A stretch of DNA of 18,926 nt from an uncultured Clostridia bacterium (GTDB lineage: Bacteria > Bacillota > Clostridia > UBA1381): NCBI GenBank assembly GCA_910585485.1, contig CAJUEZ010000036.1, positions 1 through 18,926 on the forward strand. The letters are read 5' to 3'. The notes under the pieces are model-generated. The model was not told the DNA's origin. It saw only the letters and a program-made list of their open reading frames with translations, and did not search any database. This document shows, in pieces, positions 1-8,723 of the stretch. The position numbers were made by a program, and so were the translations under genes. Position 1 is the first letter of the stretch, and every line of letters starts with the position of its first letter.

Positions 1-447
1 GCGATTGTAAATTATCTGAACAAGGAAAATCAAATTAATATAGGAGATAAAATGGCTGAGGAGATAAAAATATCAATAGCCTCGGCTTATGAGGACGATG
101 AGGAAGCCGTTTATGAGGTGAGAGGACGCGACGTGACAACAGGTCTTCCCAAAACGGCGCAGATTAAAGAAAGCGAAATAAGAGAGGCAATAAGTGAGAA
201 TATAGATGAAATGACTGAGGCGATAAAACTTACGCTTGAAAATACACCTCCTGAACTTGCCGCTGATATTATGGAAAGAGGCATAACGCTGACAGGCGGA
301 GGAGCGCTTATCAAGGGATTAGATAAGCTCATAACAGAAATGACGAAAATACCGACTCATGTGGCGGAATACCCGCTTGACTGTGTTGTAATCGGAACGG
401 GTAAGGCTCTTGATAACGTTAAAGAACTTATAGAGGCTTCGAAATAA
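1..447 (+). CDS. mreB: Rod shape-determining protein MreB, C-terminal part
   Basis: The frame is open from the first base and gives 148 residues ending at TAA. MreB is the bacterial actin that forms membrane-bound filaments and positions the elongation peptidoglycan machinery. The visible part begins AIVNYL and includes TAEEIK-like MAEEIKI, the REAISENI helix and the late nucleotide-pocket segment GITLTGGGALIKGLD, with GTGKALDN near the end; all are typical of the MreB/Mbl C-terminus. The actin fold's first two thirds lie outside the window, so mreB, mbl and mreBH paralogues cannot be separated by sequence alone, but the following mreC-mreD supports mreB. An internal ATG at 52 is not the start, because homology continues upstream of it. 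Confidence 0.95.
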   Translation, partial: AIVNYLNKENQINIGDKMAEEIKISIASAYEDDEEAVYEVRGRDVTTGLPKTAQIKESEIREAISENIDEMTEAIKLTLENTPPELAADIMERGITLTGGGALIKGLDKLITEMTKIPTHVAEYPLDCVVIGTGKALDNVKELIEASK

Positions 448-480
448 TTATTAAATTTTATAACGGAAGGTTTTGTAGAG

Positions 481-1305
481 ATGTCATCATTTTTCAAAAA
501 AAGAGGCGTGCAGCTTGCCGCCGTAGTAACAGCGGCAGTGCTATTGTGTGTTGGAATCGCGCATTTTATCGGCTTTAATCCGGTATCTTCTCTGCTGCGC
601 ACCGTACTTTCTCCTTTTCAGAACGGAGTCGCGTATATTTCGCATAAGGTGTCAGACACGACTGATTTTATCCGTGAAATGAAGAGTTATAAAGAGGAAA
701 ATGAAAGACTCGTCCGTGAAATGAACGAGCTCAAAAAACAAAATAAAGACATTACGAATTACCGCGAGGAGAGCGAGAGATTGAAAGAAATTCTCGGATT
801 ACAGGAGAGTCTGAGCAATTATTCTTCGGTTGCCGCTACTGTGATAGCGTATTCTTCAAATAACAGATATGATACAATACAGATAAATAAGGGTTCTCTT
901 GCGGGAGTTTCCGTGGGAAATGCCGTGGTAACTCCTGACGGAGTTGTAGGAAAGGTCATTGAGGCGGGACCAACCTGGTCAGTTGTCTCAACTATACTGG
1001 ATCCCGGCAGCGCTATGGGTGTAAAGGTTTCAAGAACAGGCAGCGTTGCGGTGGTGGAAGGTGATAACGAACTTTGTGACCAAAATTATTGTAAGATGAG
1101 TTTTATAGACAAAGGCTCAAATCTCATAGTCGGGGATTTGTTGGAGACATCAGGTTCGAGCGGCATATATCCGCCGGGACTTCTTGTGGGTTCAATACGT
1201 GAAATCAGTTCTGACGCAACCGGTAATTTGAATTATGCCACAGTCGAGCCTATGGTGGATTTTGACAGACTGTATGAGGTGCTTATCATTAACGGGATGA
1301 ATTAA
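481..1305 (+). CDS. mreC: Rod shape-determining protein MreC
   Basis: This 274-residue protein has the MreC layout: a short basic N-terminus, one membrane segment at about residues 11-31, a Glu/Lys-rich coiled coil at about 60-107 and an extracytoplasmic beta-barrel part. The core signature SSNNRYDTIQINKGS followed by GVSVGNAVVTPDGVVGKV lies near 125-159. MreC links cytoplasmic MreB filaments to MreD, RodA and PBP2 and activates the elongation transpeptidase. The ATG has a GGAAGG ribosome binding site at 465-470. It is 33 bp downstream of mreB and 47 bp upstream of mreD, consistent with one transcript. Confidence 0.96.
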   Translation: MSSFFKKRGVQLAAVVTAAVLLCVGIAHFIGFNPVSSLLRTVLSPFQNGVAYISHKVSDTTDFIREMKSYKEENERLVREMNELKKQNKDITNYREESERLKEILGLQESLSNYSSVAATVIAYSSNNRYDTIQINKGSLAGVSVGNAVVTPDGVVGKVIEAGPTWSVVSTILDPGSAMGVKVSRTGSVAVVEGDNELCDQNYCKMSFIDKGSNLIVGDLLETSGSSGIYPPGLLVGSIREISSDATGNLNYATVEPMVDFDRLYEVLIINGMN

Positions 1306-1352
1306 TTGGTTACGCGGCAAATTTATGATATTAATTGAAACGGAGATAAATA

Positions 1353-1850
1353 ATGAGGAATTTTAAAATTTTTCTTTGGATATTTATCATATTTCTTATT
1401 CAAACAGTTATTTTAGGGCATGTTCATGTTCTTGGAGCGGCGCCGTCGCTGGTTATGGCGTATATGATGTGCATAATGATTATGGAAAATGAGTTCCGCA
1501 GCGCGGTTACTATAAGTATAATATGCTCGTTTGTAATGGGTGCGCTTAGCGGCAGAGATTTTATAATTATCACGCTGTTTTATGCGTATGGGTCGATTAT
1601 TGTTTTCGCTCTGAGGAAAAAACCGGCTTACGCGCATAACGCTGTCAAAGCGGTTACATGGACTTTTGCGCTGTCGGTGCTGTTGGAAATACTTTTATTC
1701 CTGATAGCAAACAGGTTCTTGAATCTACACGCGCTGTTTTATATCGTGCTGCCAACAGCAGTGATTAATGCCGTAGTGACTGGGATTTTGTATCCGATAC
1801 TGAAAAAAACAATGTACAAAGAAGAAAAGAAAAAGCTGCTTATAGTTTAA
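1353..1850 (+). CDS. mreD: Rod shape-determining protein MreD
   Basis: This 165-residue protein is almost entirely hydrophobic, with about five membrane segments and a lysine-rich C-terminal tail (KKTMYKEEKKKL). MreD is poorly conserved in sequence; the call rests on size, membrane topology, the N-terminal IFLWIFIIFLIQTVILGHV segment and its position between mreC and the PBP2 gene. It belongs to the elongasome in the cytoplasmic membrane. The ribosome binding site GGAG is at 1342-1345. The stop codon is only 15 bp before the PBP2 start, which indicates co-transcription. Confidence 0.9.
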   Translation: MRNFKIFLWIFIIFLIQTVILGHVHVLGAAPSLVMAYMMCIMIMENEFRSAVTISIICSFVMGALSGRDFIIITLFYAYGSIIVFALRKKPAYAHNAVKAVTWTFALSVLLEILLFLIANRFLNLHALFYIVLPTAVINAVVTGILYPILKKTMYKEEKKKLLIV

Positions 1851-1865
1851 GGAGAATGTGTGTAA

Positions 1866-4013
1866 ATGCCAAACAGTAAATTAAGATTTATTATACTGAA
1901 ACTTGTGATTGCAATTATGTTTGCGGCTGTTGTGTGGAAACTTTTTGACCTTCAGATTATCAAAGGTGATCAGTATAATGAAGTTGCGAACACAAGACTA
2001 ACAACGAATATTGTCGAAAAGGCTCCGCGAGGGGAAATTTTGGACAGATACGGCACCAAGCTGGTATCAAATAAAGTTGGATATTCTGTTGTCATGCAAA
2101 AAACGGAGATGAGCGACGCGGAATTAAACGATGTTATCAAAAATGTTGTTGACGTGTTATACTCAAATCAATGCGATTATTATGACAATCTTCCCATATC
2201 TTTCGCGCCATATTCATTTCAGTTTGAGGATGAAAATGAAGACGGCAGTACTGATGATGAGAGAGAGGCATGGTTTAAGGCTAATAAACGTTCAGATATA
2301 AATGAAAATATGCCTGCGGACGAGATAATGAAGGTTTACAAAAACGCGTATCACGTTGGCGATAATTACAGCATTGACGAGCAAAGGCGTATAATAGGCA
2401 TACGATATGCCGCTGAAACAAGCGGACTTTCTCAGACGAGAATGTTCACGATTGCCGAGGATATATCTGTTGACGCTGTAACGCAAATTAGGGAACGACA
2501 GAGCGAACTTAAAGGAATATCTGTAATTAACGACTATGTGCGAGAGTATAATATGCCGGGTCTTGCAACGCATATTCTTGGCAGAACCGGAAGAATTAAC
2601 GCTAAAGAATATGAAGCGAATAAGGACTTGGGTTACGGATATAATGACATAATCGGCAAACAGGGAATTGAGCAGTGGGGAGAGCAGTATCTCAGAGGTA
2701 CTGACGGCACTACCGGAACGACGAAAGAAGTCAGCGGTAAGGAAATAACTGTTCTAAAAGATACACCGCCCGTTCCCGGAGATTATATGGTCTTGACAAT
2801 AGACGCGGATCTTCAGAAGGTAACGGAGGAATCGCTTGAAAAGACAATACAGAATATACGTGCCTCCAGTGGAGTTAAACCGAAGGACGGTGCGGATTGT
2901 AACGCGGGCGCGGCAGTGGTGTTGGATATAAAAACAGGCGACACACTTGCGATAGCGTCATGCCCAACTTATGATATGTCGAGGTTTGACGAGGATTATA
3001 GTCAGCTTCTTCAAAACGAGGCAAGACCTATGTGGAACAGAGCCGTAAGCGGACAGTACAGTCCCGGTTCAACTTTCAAACCGCTTACCGCGATTGCGGC
3101 GATTGAGTCGGGTAATCTGACAACGGATGAAATTATAGAAGATAAGGGTGTTTACAAATTGTATGAGGGTTATCAGCCTACCTGTTGGATATGGAATGAA
3201 TATCAGATGACTCACGGCAAACAAAATGTAAGCGCGGCGATTGAAAATTCATGTAACTATTTCTTCTATGAAGCGGGAAGAAGAATGGGTATAGACACAC
3301 TGGACGAGTATGCGAAGAAATTCGGACTTGGAGAAAAGACGGGCATTGAACTTAATGAGGAGGACACAGGACACATGGCAAGTCCGCAATATAAAAAGCA
3401 GGTTGTTTCCAATGTGACAAGTCAGGATTGGTACGGCGGAGACACTCTTCAGGCGGCGATAGGTCAGTCTTACAGCTTGTTTACGCCGGTTCAGCTTGCA
3501 AATTATGCCGCGACAATCGCAAATGGAGGAACAAGACATAAAGTTAATATTGTGAAAAGCATTCGCTCTTCAGTGGACGGAAGCGTAGTAAAGGAATTTG
3601 GTCCGGAAGTTGTCGAGCATTTAAATATAGATGAAAACACCTTAAATGCTGTAAAGCAAGGTATGAAACGAGTTGTAGACGAGGGAAGCGCAAGTGAGAT
3701 ATTTGTGAATTACGGCATACAGGTCGGCGGAAAAACAGGTACCGCTCAGCTTGGAGACGGCTCAAACAACGCTGTGTTTATTGCGTACGCGCCGTTTGAT
3801 GATCCTCAGATAGCTGTGTCGGTAGTGTTGGAGCATGGTGTGCGCGGAACGAATGCGGCACAGGTGGCAAAGGATATATTTGATAAGTATTTCAATCTGA
3901 GCGCGGCGGCTGAGACTCCGAATCCGACTCCGAATCAAACTCAGGAACCAAGTCAGACTAACGAGCCGCGGCAAACTAATGAGCCGCAAAACTACGGCGG
4001 ACTCATCAGATAA
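1866..4013 (+). CDS. mrdA: Penicillin-binding protein 2 (class B elongation transpeptidase)
   Basis: This 715-residue protein has one N-terminal membrane helix (about residues 8-27), a dimerisation/pedestal domain beginning around APRGEILDRYG, and a transpeptidase domain from about 340. The three catalytic motifs are present: STFK at 402-405 (nucleophile Ser402), SCN at 462-464 and KTG at 623-625. It cross-links peptidoglycan during cell elongation and is the expected partner of the upstream MreC and MreD and of a RodA polymerase that is not in the window. The ATG follows an in-frame GTG-TAA; AAGGAG at 1849-1854 serves it. The C-terminus is a low-complexity Pro/Asn/Gln/Thr tail with three QTxEP units (about residues 691-708), presumably a flexible external extension. 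pbp2 could equally be used as the symbol. Confidence 0.94.
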   Translation: MPNSKLRFIILKLVIAIMFAAVVWKLFDLQIIKGDQYNEVANTRLTTNIVEKAPRGEILDRYGTKLVSNKVGYSVVMQKTEMSDAELNDVIKNVVDVLYSNQCDYYDNLPISFAPYSFQFEDENEDGSTDDEREAWFKANKRSDINENMPADEIMKVYKNAYHVGDNYSIDEQRRIIGIRYAAETSGLSQTRMFTIAEDISVDAVTQIRERQSELKGISVINDYVREYNMPGLATHILGRTGRINAKEYEANKDLGYGYNDIIGKQGIEQWGEQYLRGTDGTTGTTKEVSGKEITVLKDTPPVPGDYMVLTIDADLQKVTEESLEKTIQNIRASSGVKPKDGADCNAGAAVVLDIKTGDTLAIASCPTYDMSRFDEDYSQLLQNEARPMWNRAVSGQYSPGSTFKPLTAIAAIESGNLTTDEIIEDKGVYKLYEGYQPTCWIWNEYQMTHGKQNVSAAIENSCNYFFYEAGRRMGIDTLDEYAKKFGLGEKTGIELNEEDTGHMASPQYKKQVVSNVTSQDWYGGDTLQAAIGQSYSLFTPVQLANYAATIANGGTRHKVNIVKSIRSSVDGSVVKEFGPEVVEHLNIDENTLNAVKQGMKRVVDEGSASEIFVNYGIQVGGKTGTAQLGDGSNNAVFIAYAPFDDPQIAVSVVLEHGVRGTNAAQVAKDIFDKYFNLSAAAETPNPTPNQTQEPSQTNEPRQTNEPQNYGGLIR

Positions 4014-4035
4014 AAATAAGAGAGGTGAAATTATA

Positions 4036-4782
4036 TTGGAAAACGAATTAATTAAGTTAAAAGGTACAATAGACGGTGTAAAGATATATCTCAGCGATAC
4101 ATCAGATATTTCTGATATAATAACATCACTGTATGAAAAACTTCGTCAGTTTCGTAAGTTTTTCGGAGATGGTCACTGCAATATTTACTTTGTCGGCAGA
4201 GAACTAACGACAAGCGATAAAATGCGTTTGGAGGCGGTTGCGGGGGCAATGCTCCCTGAAAGCAGCGTTAATTACGGCGAGAGAAAGAAAATACGTTCCG
4301 AGGAATATATTGAACAAACGCTTGAACTTCCAAAGGAACTAAGACAGGAAGAAGCTGAGGAAACTCAGCCGTCTCAAGAGATACAGGAAAATGACGATAA
4401 GCCGTTTAAAGAAATTAAAGAGGTAGTGACAACGAATTTTAAAAGCAGCAGAGCGCGTTTTTATGAAGGTGTTGTGCGAAGCGGGAAAACAGTTGAATCT
4501 GACGGGCATTTGGTGCTTGTGGGAGATGTTGAAGAAGGCGGAAAAATCATTGCGGTTGGAAATGTAATTGTAATGGGAAGCGTGTTTGGAAGCGTTGAGG
4601 CAGGTTGTATGGGAAATGATAACGCGTATGTTATCGCGCTTAATTTAGAGCCTGCGGATTTGCGCATTGCCAAAACTCATCGTGTATTTGATAAAACTGA
4701 ATATGATAACGAAAATAAACATAAAAAGGCATATTTAATAAACAATCAGATTGTTTTAGAGGATTTTTTGGTAGAAATATAG
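4036..4782 (+). CDS. minC: Septum site-determining protein MinC (TTG start)
   Basis: MinC inhibits FtsZ assembly away from midcell and is recruited to the membrane by MinD. I chose TTG at 4036 because AGAGGTGA (4021-4028) is correctly spaced before it and the family sequence begins there; the in-frame ATG at 3979 would overlap the PBP2 gene and adds no family sequence. The product has 248 residues: an N-terminal FtsZ-inhibiting domain (about 1-85), an acidic Glu/Gln-rich linker (about 95-130) and a C-terminal right-handed beta-helix domain (about 135-225) with regular Gly/Val turns such as LVLVGDVEEGGKIIAVGN. The MinD-contact motif usually written RSGQ reads RSGK here (148-151). Confidence 0.92.
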   Translation: MENELIKLKGTIDGVKIYLSDTSDISDIITSLYEKLRQFRKFFGDGHCNIYFVGRELTTSDKMRLEAVAGAMLPESSVNYGERKKIRSEEYIEQTLELPKELRQEEAEETQPSQEIQENDDKPFKEIKEVVTTNFKSSRARFYEGVVRSGKTVESDGHLVLVGDVEEGGKIIAVGNVIVMGSVFGSVEAGCMGNDNAYVIALNLEPADLRIAKTHRVFDKTEYDNENKHKKAYLINNQIVLEDFLVEI

Positions 4783-4808
4783 ACAAAATGCAAAATATAT
4801 GTTATAAT
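4780..4808 (+). promoter_or_regulatory. Promoter for minD-mgsA
   Basis: TAGACA at 4780-4785 and TATAAT at 4803-4808 are separated by 17 bp, a near-consensus housekeeping sigma promoter. The -35 box includes the minC stop codon. It leaves a leader of about 125 nt before minD, so minD and mgsA can be expressed apart from the upstream mre-pbp2-minC transcript. Confidence 0.7.
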
Positions 4809-4939
4809 AACTTCACGGCATAGACAAGGGCAAAGTATTTAATGATATATGGACATTAAATCAGACTTTACGGTTTAATACAATAAATTTAGTCCGAATC
4901 AGCACTAAAAGCAAAACATTTTTTGAAAGGACCTTGGAC

Positions 4940-5731
4940 ATGGGAAAAATCATTATTGTAGCGTCGGGAAAGGGCGGTACAGGCAAAACTACGACATCCG
5001 CAAATCTCGGAGCGGCTCTTGCCGCAAGAGAAAATCTTGTCGCTCTTGTGGATATGGATATGGGGCTTCGTAATCTTGATGTTTTGCTGGGACTGGAAAA
5101 CAGTATAGTTTATGATATTTCCGATGTGATAGAAGGCGCGTGCACTCTTGACGAGGCGCTGATAAAGGATACGCGGTATGAAAATTTATACTTCATTCCG
5201 GCACCGCAGACGCGCGGTGCGGCGGAATTAAAGGACGAGGACGTACATAGAATTTGGCAGCAGATTGCGGCGCGTTTTGATTATTGTATAGTTGACGCTC
5301 CCGCGGGAGTTGACGGAGGATTTTTATATGCGGCTATGAGCGCTGACAGCGCGATTATAGTCACAATGCCGGAACTTACGGCGCTGCGTGACGCGGACAG
5401 AACGATTTCCGTTTTAGAGGATTATGGAGTAACTGATATTAAGGTGGTTATAAACCGAGTCAGAGCCGATATGATTGATAGGGGAATAATGATGAACATG
5501 GATGATTGCGTGGACATGCTCCAAGTTCCTGTGCTCGGAATAATTCCCGATGATGATGAACTTATTGTATCTTATTTAAAAGGAGAAAACGCAATAGATA
5601 ATGAAAATTCAAAAGCAGGAAGAGCTTTTTTGAATGTTGCGGCAAGAATATGCGGCGAGGAAGTGCCTGTAATGAATTTTGATGAAAAGAGCGGCTTTTT
5701 TAAACGCTTAAAAAAGCGTTTTGCAAAATAG
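4940..5731 (+). CDS. minD: Septum site-determining protein MinD (ATPase)
   Basis: This 263-residue ParA/MinD-type ATPase has the deviant Walker A motif KGGTGKTT at residues 11-18, the switch region DMDMGLRNLD around 39-48, a Walker B-like CIVDAPAG and the NRVR nucleotide-base segment. The last residues, FFKRLKKRFAK, form the amphipathic membrane-targeting helix. MinD-ATP binds the membrane and recruits MinC. ATG at 4940 is preferred over the in-frame TTG at 4934, because the AAAGG box (4926-4930) is 9 nt from the ATG and only 3 nt from the TTG. mgsA follows after 28 bp. No minE is seen next to it. Confidence 0.97.
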   Translation: MGKIIIVASGKGGTGKTTTSANLGAALAARENLVALVDMDMGLRNLDVLLGLENSIVYDISDVIEGACTLDEALIKDTRYENLYFIPAPQTRGAAELKDEDVHRIWQQIAARFDYCIVDAPAGVDGGFLYAAMSADSAIIVTMPELTALRDADRTISVLEDYGVTDIKVVINRVRADMIDRGIMMNMDDCVDMLQVPVLGIIPDDDELIVSYLKGENAIDNENSKAGRAFLNVAARICGEEVPVMNFDEKSGFFKRLKKRFAK

Positions 5732-5759
5732 AGTAAACGTTAATAGAGGAGGTATTTTT

Positions 5760-6164
5760 GTGAACATTGCATTAATAGCGCATGATAAGAAAAAAGAATT
5801 AATGGTGCAGTTTTGCATCGCCTATTCGGGTATACTTTCACAACATTCTCTGTATGCAACCGGCACAACCGGCAAGATGATAATTGAAAATACCGGTCTT
5901 AACGTATACAGATTTTTATCGGGACCACAAGGAGGAGATCAACAGATTGGAGCGCGTATTGCTTATAATGAGATTGACCTTGTTCTGTTTTTCCGGGATC
6001 CCCTCAATGCGGAAGGCTATGAGCCTGATGTATTTTCTCTTTTGAGATTGTGTGATATGCACAATATTCCAATCGCTACAAATTCGGCTACGGCGGAGGT
6101 TCTTATACACGGTCTTGAACGCGGGGACCTTGACTGGAGAGACATTGTCAACCCTAAAGATTAA
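5760..6164 (+). CDS. mgsA: Methylglyoxal synthase MgsA (GTG start)
   Basis: This cytoplasmic enzyme converts dihydroxyacetone phosphate to methylglyoxal and phosphate, a bypass that relieves sugar-phosphate build-up. The product has 134 residues, a little under the usual length of about 150, but it covers the fold. Visible motifs are IALIAHDKKK at the start, the phosphate-binding GTTG (35-38), SGPQGGDQQIGA with the catalytic Asp at residue 60 (equivalent to E. coli Asp71), LFFRDPLN, and HNIPIATN. GTG at 5760 is chosen because GGAGG (5748-5752) lies 7 nt upstream and homology starts there. It is the last gene of the minD transcript; a strong hairpin follows at 6274-6312. Confidence 0.96.
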   Translation: MNIALIAHDKKKELMVQFCIAYSGILSQHSLYATGTTGKMIIENTGLNVYRFLSGPQGGDQQIGARIAYNEIDLVLFFRDPLNAEGYEPDVFSLLRLCDMHNIPIATNSATAEVLIHGLERGDLDWRDIVNPKD

Positions 6165-6175
6165 AATAATATTAT

Positions 6176-6362
6176 ACATAAAAACAGATATAAATGCTGC
6201 ATAGCATAGTAAGCCGCTCCAAATTATGCGGACAGTACAAAAGACTATCAATGTCAAATATTTAATTTCGGACAAAAAACTGACACCGTTTTTCATACGG
6301 TGTCAGTTTTTTGTAAGTTGTATTCTTTGATAATTATAGCAAAATTATATCTGTTTTTATGT
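6176..6362. repeat. 187-bp unit with 18-bp perfect inverted ends (MITE-like)
   Basis: The ends 6176-6193 and 6345-6362 are perfect reverse complements over 18 bp (right end TTATATCTGTTTTTATGT). TTAT flanks both sides directly (6172-6175 and 6363-6366), which would fit a 4-bp target duplication; the right copy supplies the stop codon of the convergent GH51 gene. The unit encodes no protein and contains the bidirectional terminator. A non-autonomous inverted-repeat element is the favoured reading. A long-range RNA stem with no mobility history is the alternative, and the flanking TTAT is short and AT-rich enough to be chance. Confidence 0.5.
6274..6312. terminator. Strong bidirectional terminator between mgsA and the GH51 gene
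   Basis: The 15-nt arms 6274-6288 and 6298-6312 pair perfectly around a 9-nt loop. The outer part is A6 on the left and T6 on the right, so each strand reads as a GC-containing stem (ACTGACACCG) followed by a U-tract. It sits between convergent genes and can end both transcripts. Confidence 0.93.
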
Positions 6363-8681
6363 TTATCTCTTTATTTTAAACACCGTCACACTTTGCTTTG
6401 GGAAAGTATAGTCAAAAGTATTCCCGTCAGTTGATAATGATGATGTTTTCGGAGCAACTTTTAAGGGATGTTCAAAACTATTCATATCTTCAGGCGCGTT
6501 ACCTGAAAGAGTGGATATTTCCGCTGTAATTCTGATTGCATTATCTATAAATATCTGTGATGAAACAGCGTTTTCACGCACATTTACCGCTTTTAAATAA
6601 ATGTATTCATCGTCTTGACTGGCGGTGCAGTAAAGTTCGCGCATAACAGGTTGCTTATCCGTTGCAGTGTTAGATTGTTTGCCGTTTATATAGGTTTTGA
6701 TTTCCCTGCCGTTGATTTCAAGACACAGTCTGTATTCCTGTCCGGTCATAACAGAAAAAATATTATGGTCAAGACATGAGCCTCTGTTTTCTACCTGCGC
6801 GTTTATTTCAGTATCGTGATTTTGCCATCCGCCGATAAACCATTGTATATAATTCTTATCATCACTCTTTCCAAAAAACAGTCTGAATCCGGTATTTCCA
6901 AAGGTGCGTTTGGCAGTAAACTCAATTTTATAGTGGTGTGAATCAATACTGTCAAGGACCTTTTTTCCGCCTCCGGTAAAGGAGAAATCATCAAATTTCT
7001 TAACCTGACCGCTTACCATATCAGTAATGCTAATGTTGTAAAAATCAGCGTTGCAACGGTCTGCTTCAAGTTCGACAATCCCTGAAATATAATCTTTTCC
7101 CATAGTGACAATATTGTCAAGTCCATCGGTTTTTGTTTCAAGGAGTCTGTTGCCGGTATTGTTCATAAACATTTTTTGCACGTAATAATTGGCGCTGCCG
7201 TACACGCGATGATTATCAAACCATATCATGTCAGGCTGCCAGTTTACATAGTCTGCATTTGCCAAAAGCGGGGCATAGCACGCGAGAGCAACAGCGTGCG
7301 CGTTGTTTTCAAGGCTTGTCATATATGCCGCCTCAATCAACGCGTTGTAATAAGTGTTGCCCCATGAGGCATACTCGCCGAGGAAAACCTTTGGGTCATC
7401 CGAACTGTAATTATCATAGCGGTTATGATTTGCGAGCATCCATTCGGGAGATGTATAGTAATGCTCGTCAACAAGATCGGAAGCGTTTTTACGAGCGTTT
7501 GCCCAACCGCGTTCAAATTCGCCGCCTGAGGGGAAAGGTCCGGCTGAGTTTATGATTTTTATTTCAGGGTGTCTTTCTTTTATCTCTTTATGGAAAAGGT
7601 CGTATCTGTCCCAAAAACCTTGTCCGACCTCCTCGTTTCCGATAGCAAGATATTCAAGATTAAAAGGCTCGCTGTGACCCATGTCATATCTCAGTTTTCC
7701 CCATTTTGTATCGGCGCCGCCATTTGCAAATTCAATTAAATCAAGAGCGTCGTCTATCCATTCACGCATTTCATCCATCGGCGCCGCCTGTTCCATATGT
7801 GGATTATATCCCGCGGGAAGCACAGGCAACGGTTTTGCTCCAATATCCTCGCAGAAAAGGAAGTATTCATAATAGCCAAGTCCTAATGACTGATTATACT
7901 GCCAGTTATTTCTGCGTGAAGGACGGTTTGTAATATCGCCTACTGTGTTTTTCCAACGGTACATTGAATTGCGGTCGTCCGAGTTAAGTGTTCCGTCATG
8001 AATAAGACAGCCTCCCGGAAAACGCATAAATTTCGGAGTCAAGTCGGCAAGCATCTCGGCAATATCTTTGCGCATGCCGTTTTGACGTTTTTTATATGTG
8101 TCAGCGGGAAAGAGTGAGACAAAGTCCAGGCAGAACTTACAGCGTTCCTTTGAGGTTACGGATAACACAGCAGTGGTGTCCGTAACGGGGGAGACGAGCG
8201 TAAGCGAGTATTTTGTCCACTTATCAGAGGTGATATTGATATTCATAGAAGTAATGGGTTTTTCGTACGCGTCATCTATTGACACGGTAATCACGCACGG
8301 CTTATCAGCTTTCGCATAGCAGGAGAAATTATATTTTCCGTCTTTTTTGACAGCGATGCCGCTGTTATAGCCAAGATTTTTTATACCGGCTTTTTCTCCC
8401 GGATTTGCGATTTCAAGAACAAGATAGTTTGGGTTTTGACGTGAAAACGGTTGTTTATTTGATACTGACGCGGATACGGACGCGCCGCCTTCATCTATTG
8501 TTTTCCATGCTGTCAGAGACTGATAGGAAGAATTGTCAACAGGTGAAAATTCAAATGCGCGGTTACGCAGCATTTCTCCGTAAAGACCTCCATCCGCGGC
8601 GTGATTTATATCCTCAAAAAATATTCCGTAGAAATCGTCCATAGATGCTGTTTCGTTTGACGTCACTGTGATTTTGTTCAT
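6363..8681 (-). CDS. GH51-type alpha-L-arabinofuranosidase, cytoplasmic
   Basis: This enzyme releases terminal alpha-L-arabinofuranosyl groups from arabinose-containing oligosaccharides. The start is set by AAAGGAG before ATG at 8681 (frame open further upstream), giving 772 residues without a signal peptide, so it is probably intracellular. The N-terminus carries FFEDINHAADGGLYGEMLRNRAFE, typical of GH51. A carbohydrate-binding-like beta-sandwich lies at about 50-195, then the catalytic barrel with RFPGGC (about 220-225), the acid/base Glu350 in LAIGNEEVG and the nucleophile Glu436 in FLGEYASWG. The C-terminal part is enlarged by a concanavalin/LamG-like beta-sandwich at about 570-700 (for example NYIQWFIGGW). 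It stands alone, with no sugar transporter or other glycosidase beside it. The exact substrate is not predictable. Confidence 0.92.
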   Translation of the reverse strand: MNKITVTSNETASMDDFYGIFFEDINHAADGGLYGEMLRNRAFEFSPVDNSSYQSLTAWKTIDEGGASVSASVSNKQPFSRQNPNYLVLEIANPGEKAGIKNLGYNSGIAVKKDGKYNFSCYAKADKPCVITVSIDDAYEKPITSMNINITSDKWTKYSLTLVSPVTDTTAVLSVTSKERCKFCLDFVSLFPADTYKKRQNGMRKDIAEMLADLTPKFMRFPGGCLIHDGTLNSDDRNSMYRWKNTVGDITNRPSRRNNWQYNQSLGLGYYEYFLFCEDIGAKPLPVLPAGYNPHMEQAAPMDEMREWIDDALDLIEFANGGADTKWGKLRYDMGHSEPFNLEYLAIGNEEVGQGFWDRYDLFHKEIKERHPEIKIINSAGPFPSGGEFERGWANARKNASDLVDEHYYTSPEWMLANHNRYDNYSSDDPKVFLGEYASWGNTYYNALIEAAYMTSLENNAHAVALACYAPLLANADYVNWQPDMIWFDNHRVYGSANYYVQKMFMNNTGNRLLETKTDGLDNIVTMGKDYISGIVELEADRCNADFYNISITDMVSGQVKKFDDFSFTGGGKKVLDSIDSHHYKIEFTAKRTFGNTGFRLFFGKSDDKNYIQWFIGGWQNHDTEINAQVENRGSCLDHNIFSVMTGQEYRLCLEINGREIKTYINGKQSNTATDKQPVMRELYCTASQDDEYIYLKAVNVRENAVSSQIFIDNAIRITAEISTLSGNAPEDMNSFEHPLKVAPKTSSLSTDGNTFDYTFPKQSVTVFKIKR

Positions 8682-8703
8682 GGTAAAACTCCTTTTTTTG
8701 TTT

Positions 8704-8723
8704 ATACAATACGGATATTGTAT
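8704..8723 (-). promoter_or_regulatory. Dyad-symmetric operator-like site upstream of the GH51 gene
   Basis: The 8-bp arms 8704-8711 and 8716-8723 (ATACAATA / TATTGTAT) flank a CGGA centre, 23 bp ahead of the GH51 start. Read leftward, TACAAT inside the dyad could be a -10 box, so a regulator bound here would block transcription. A second weaker dyad, TAGTTT / AAACTA, lies at 8758-8774. The regulator is not in the window. The rest of the 8682-8951 intergenic stretch shows no gene. Confidence 0.45.

Noticed and set aside
3979..4035. In-frame ATG-started extension of minC overlapping the PBP2 gene
   Set aside because: The extension encodes no MinC-like sequence, and a well-spaced AGAGGTGA box points to TTG 4036.
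7176..7555. Rightward open frames inside the GH51 gene
   Set aside because: They are antisense shadows of a clear long coding region, without ribosome binding sites or recognisable products.
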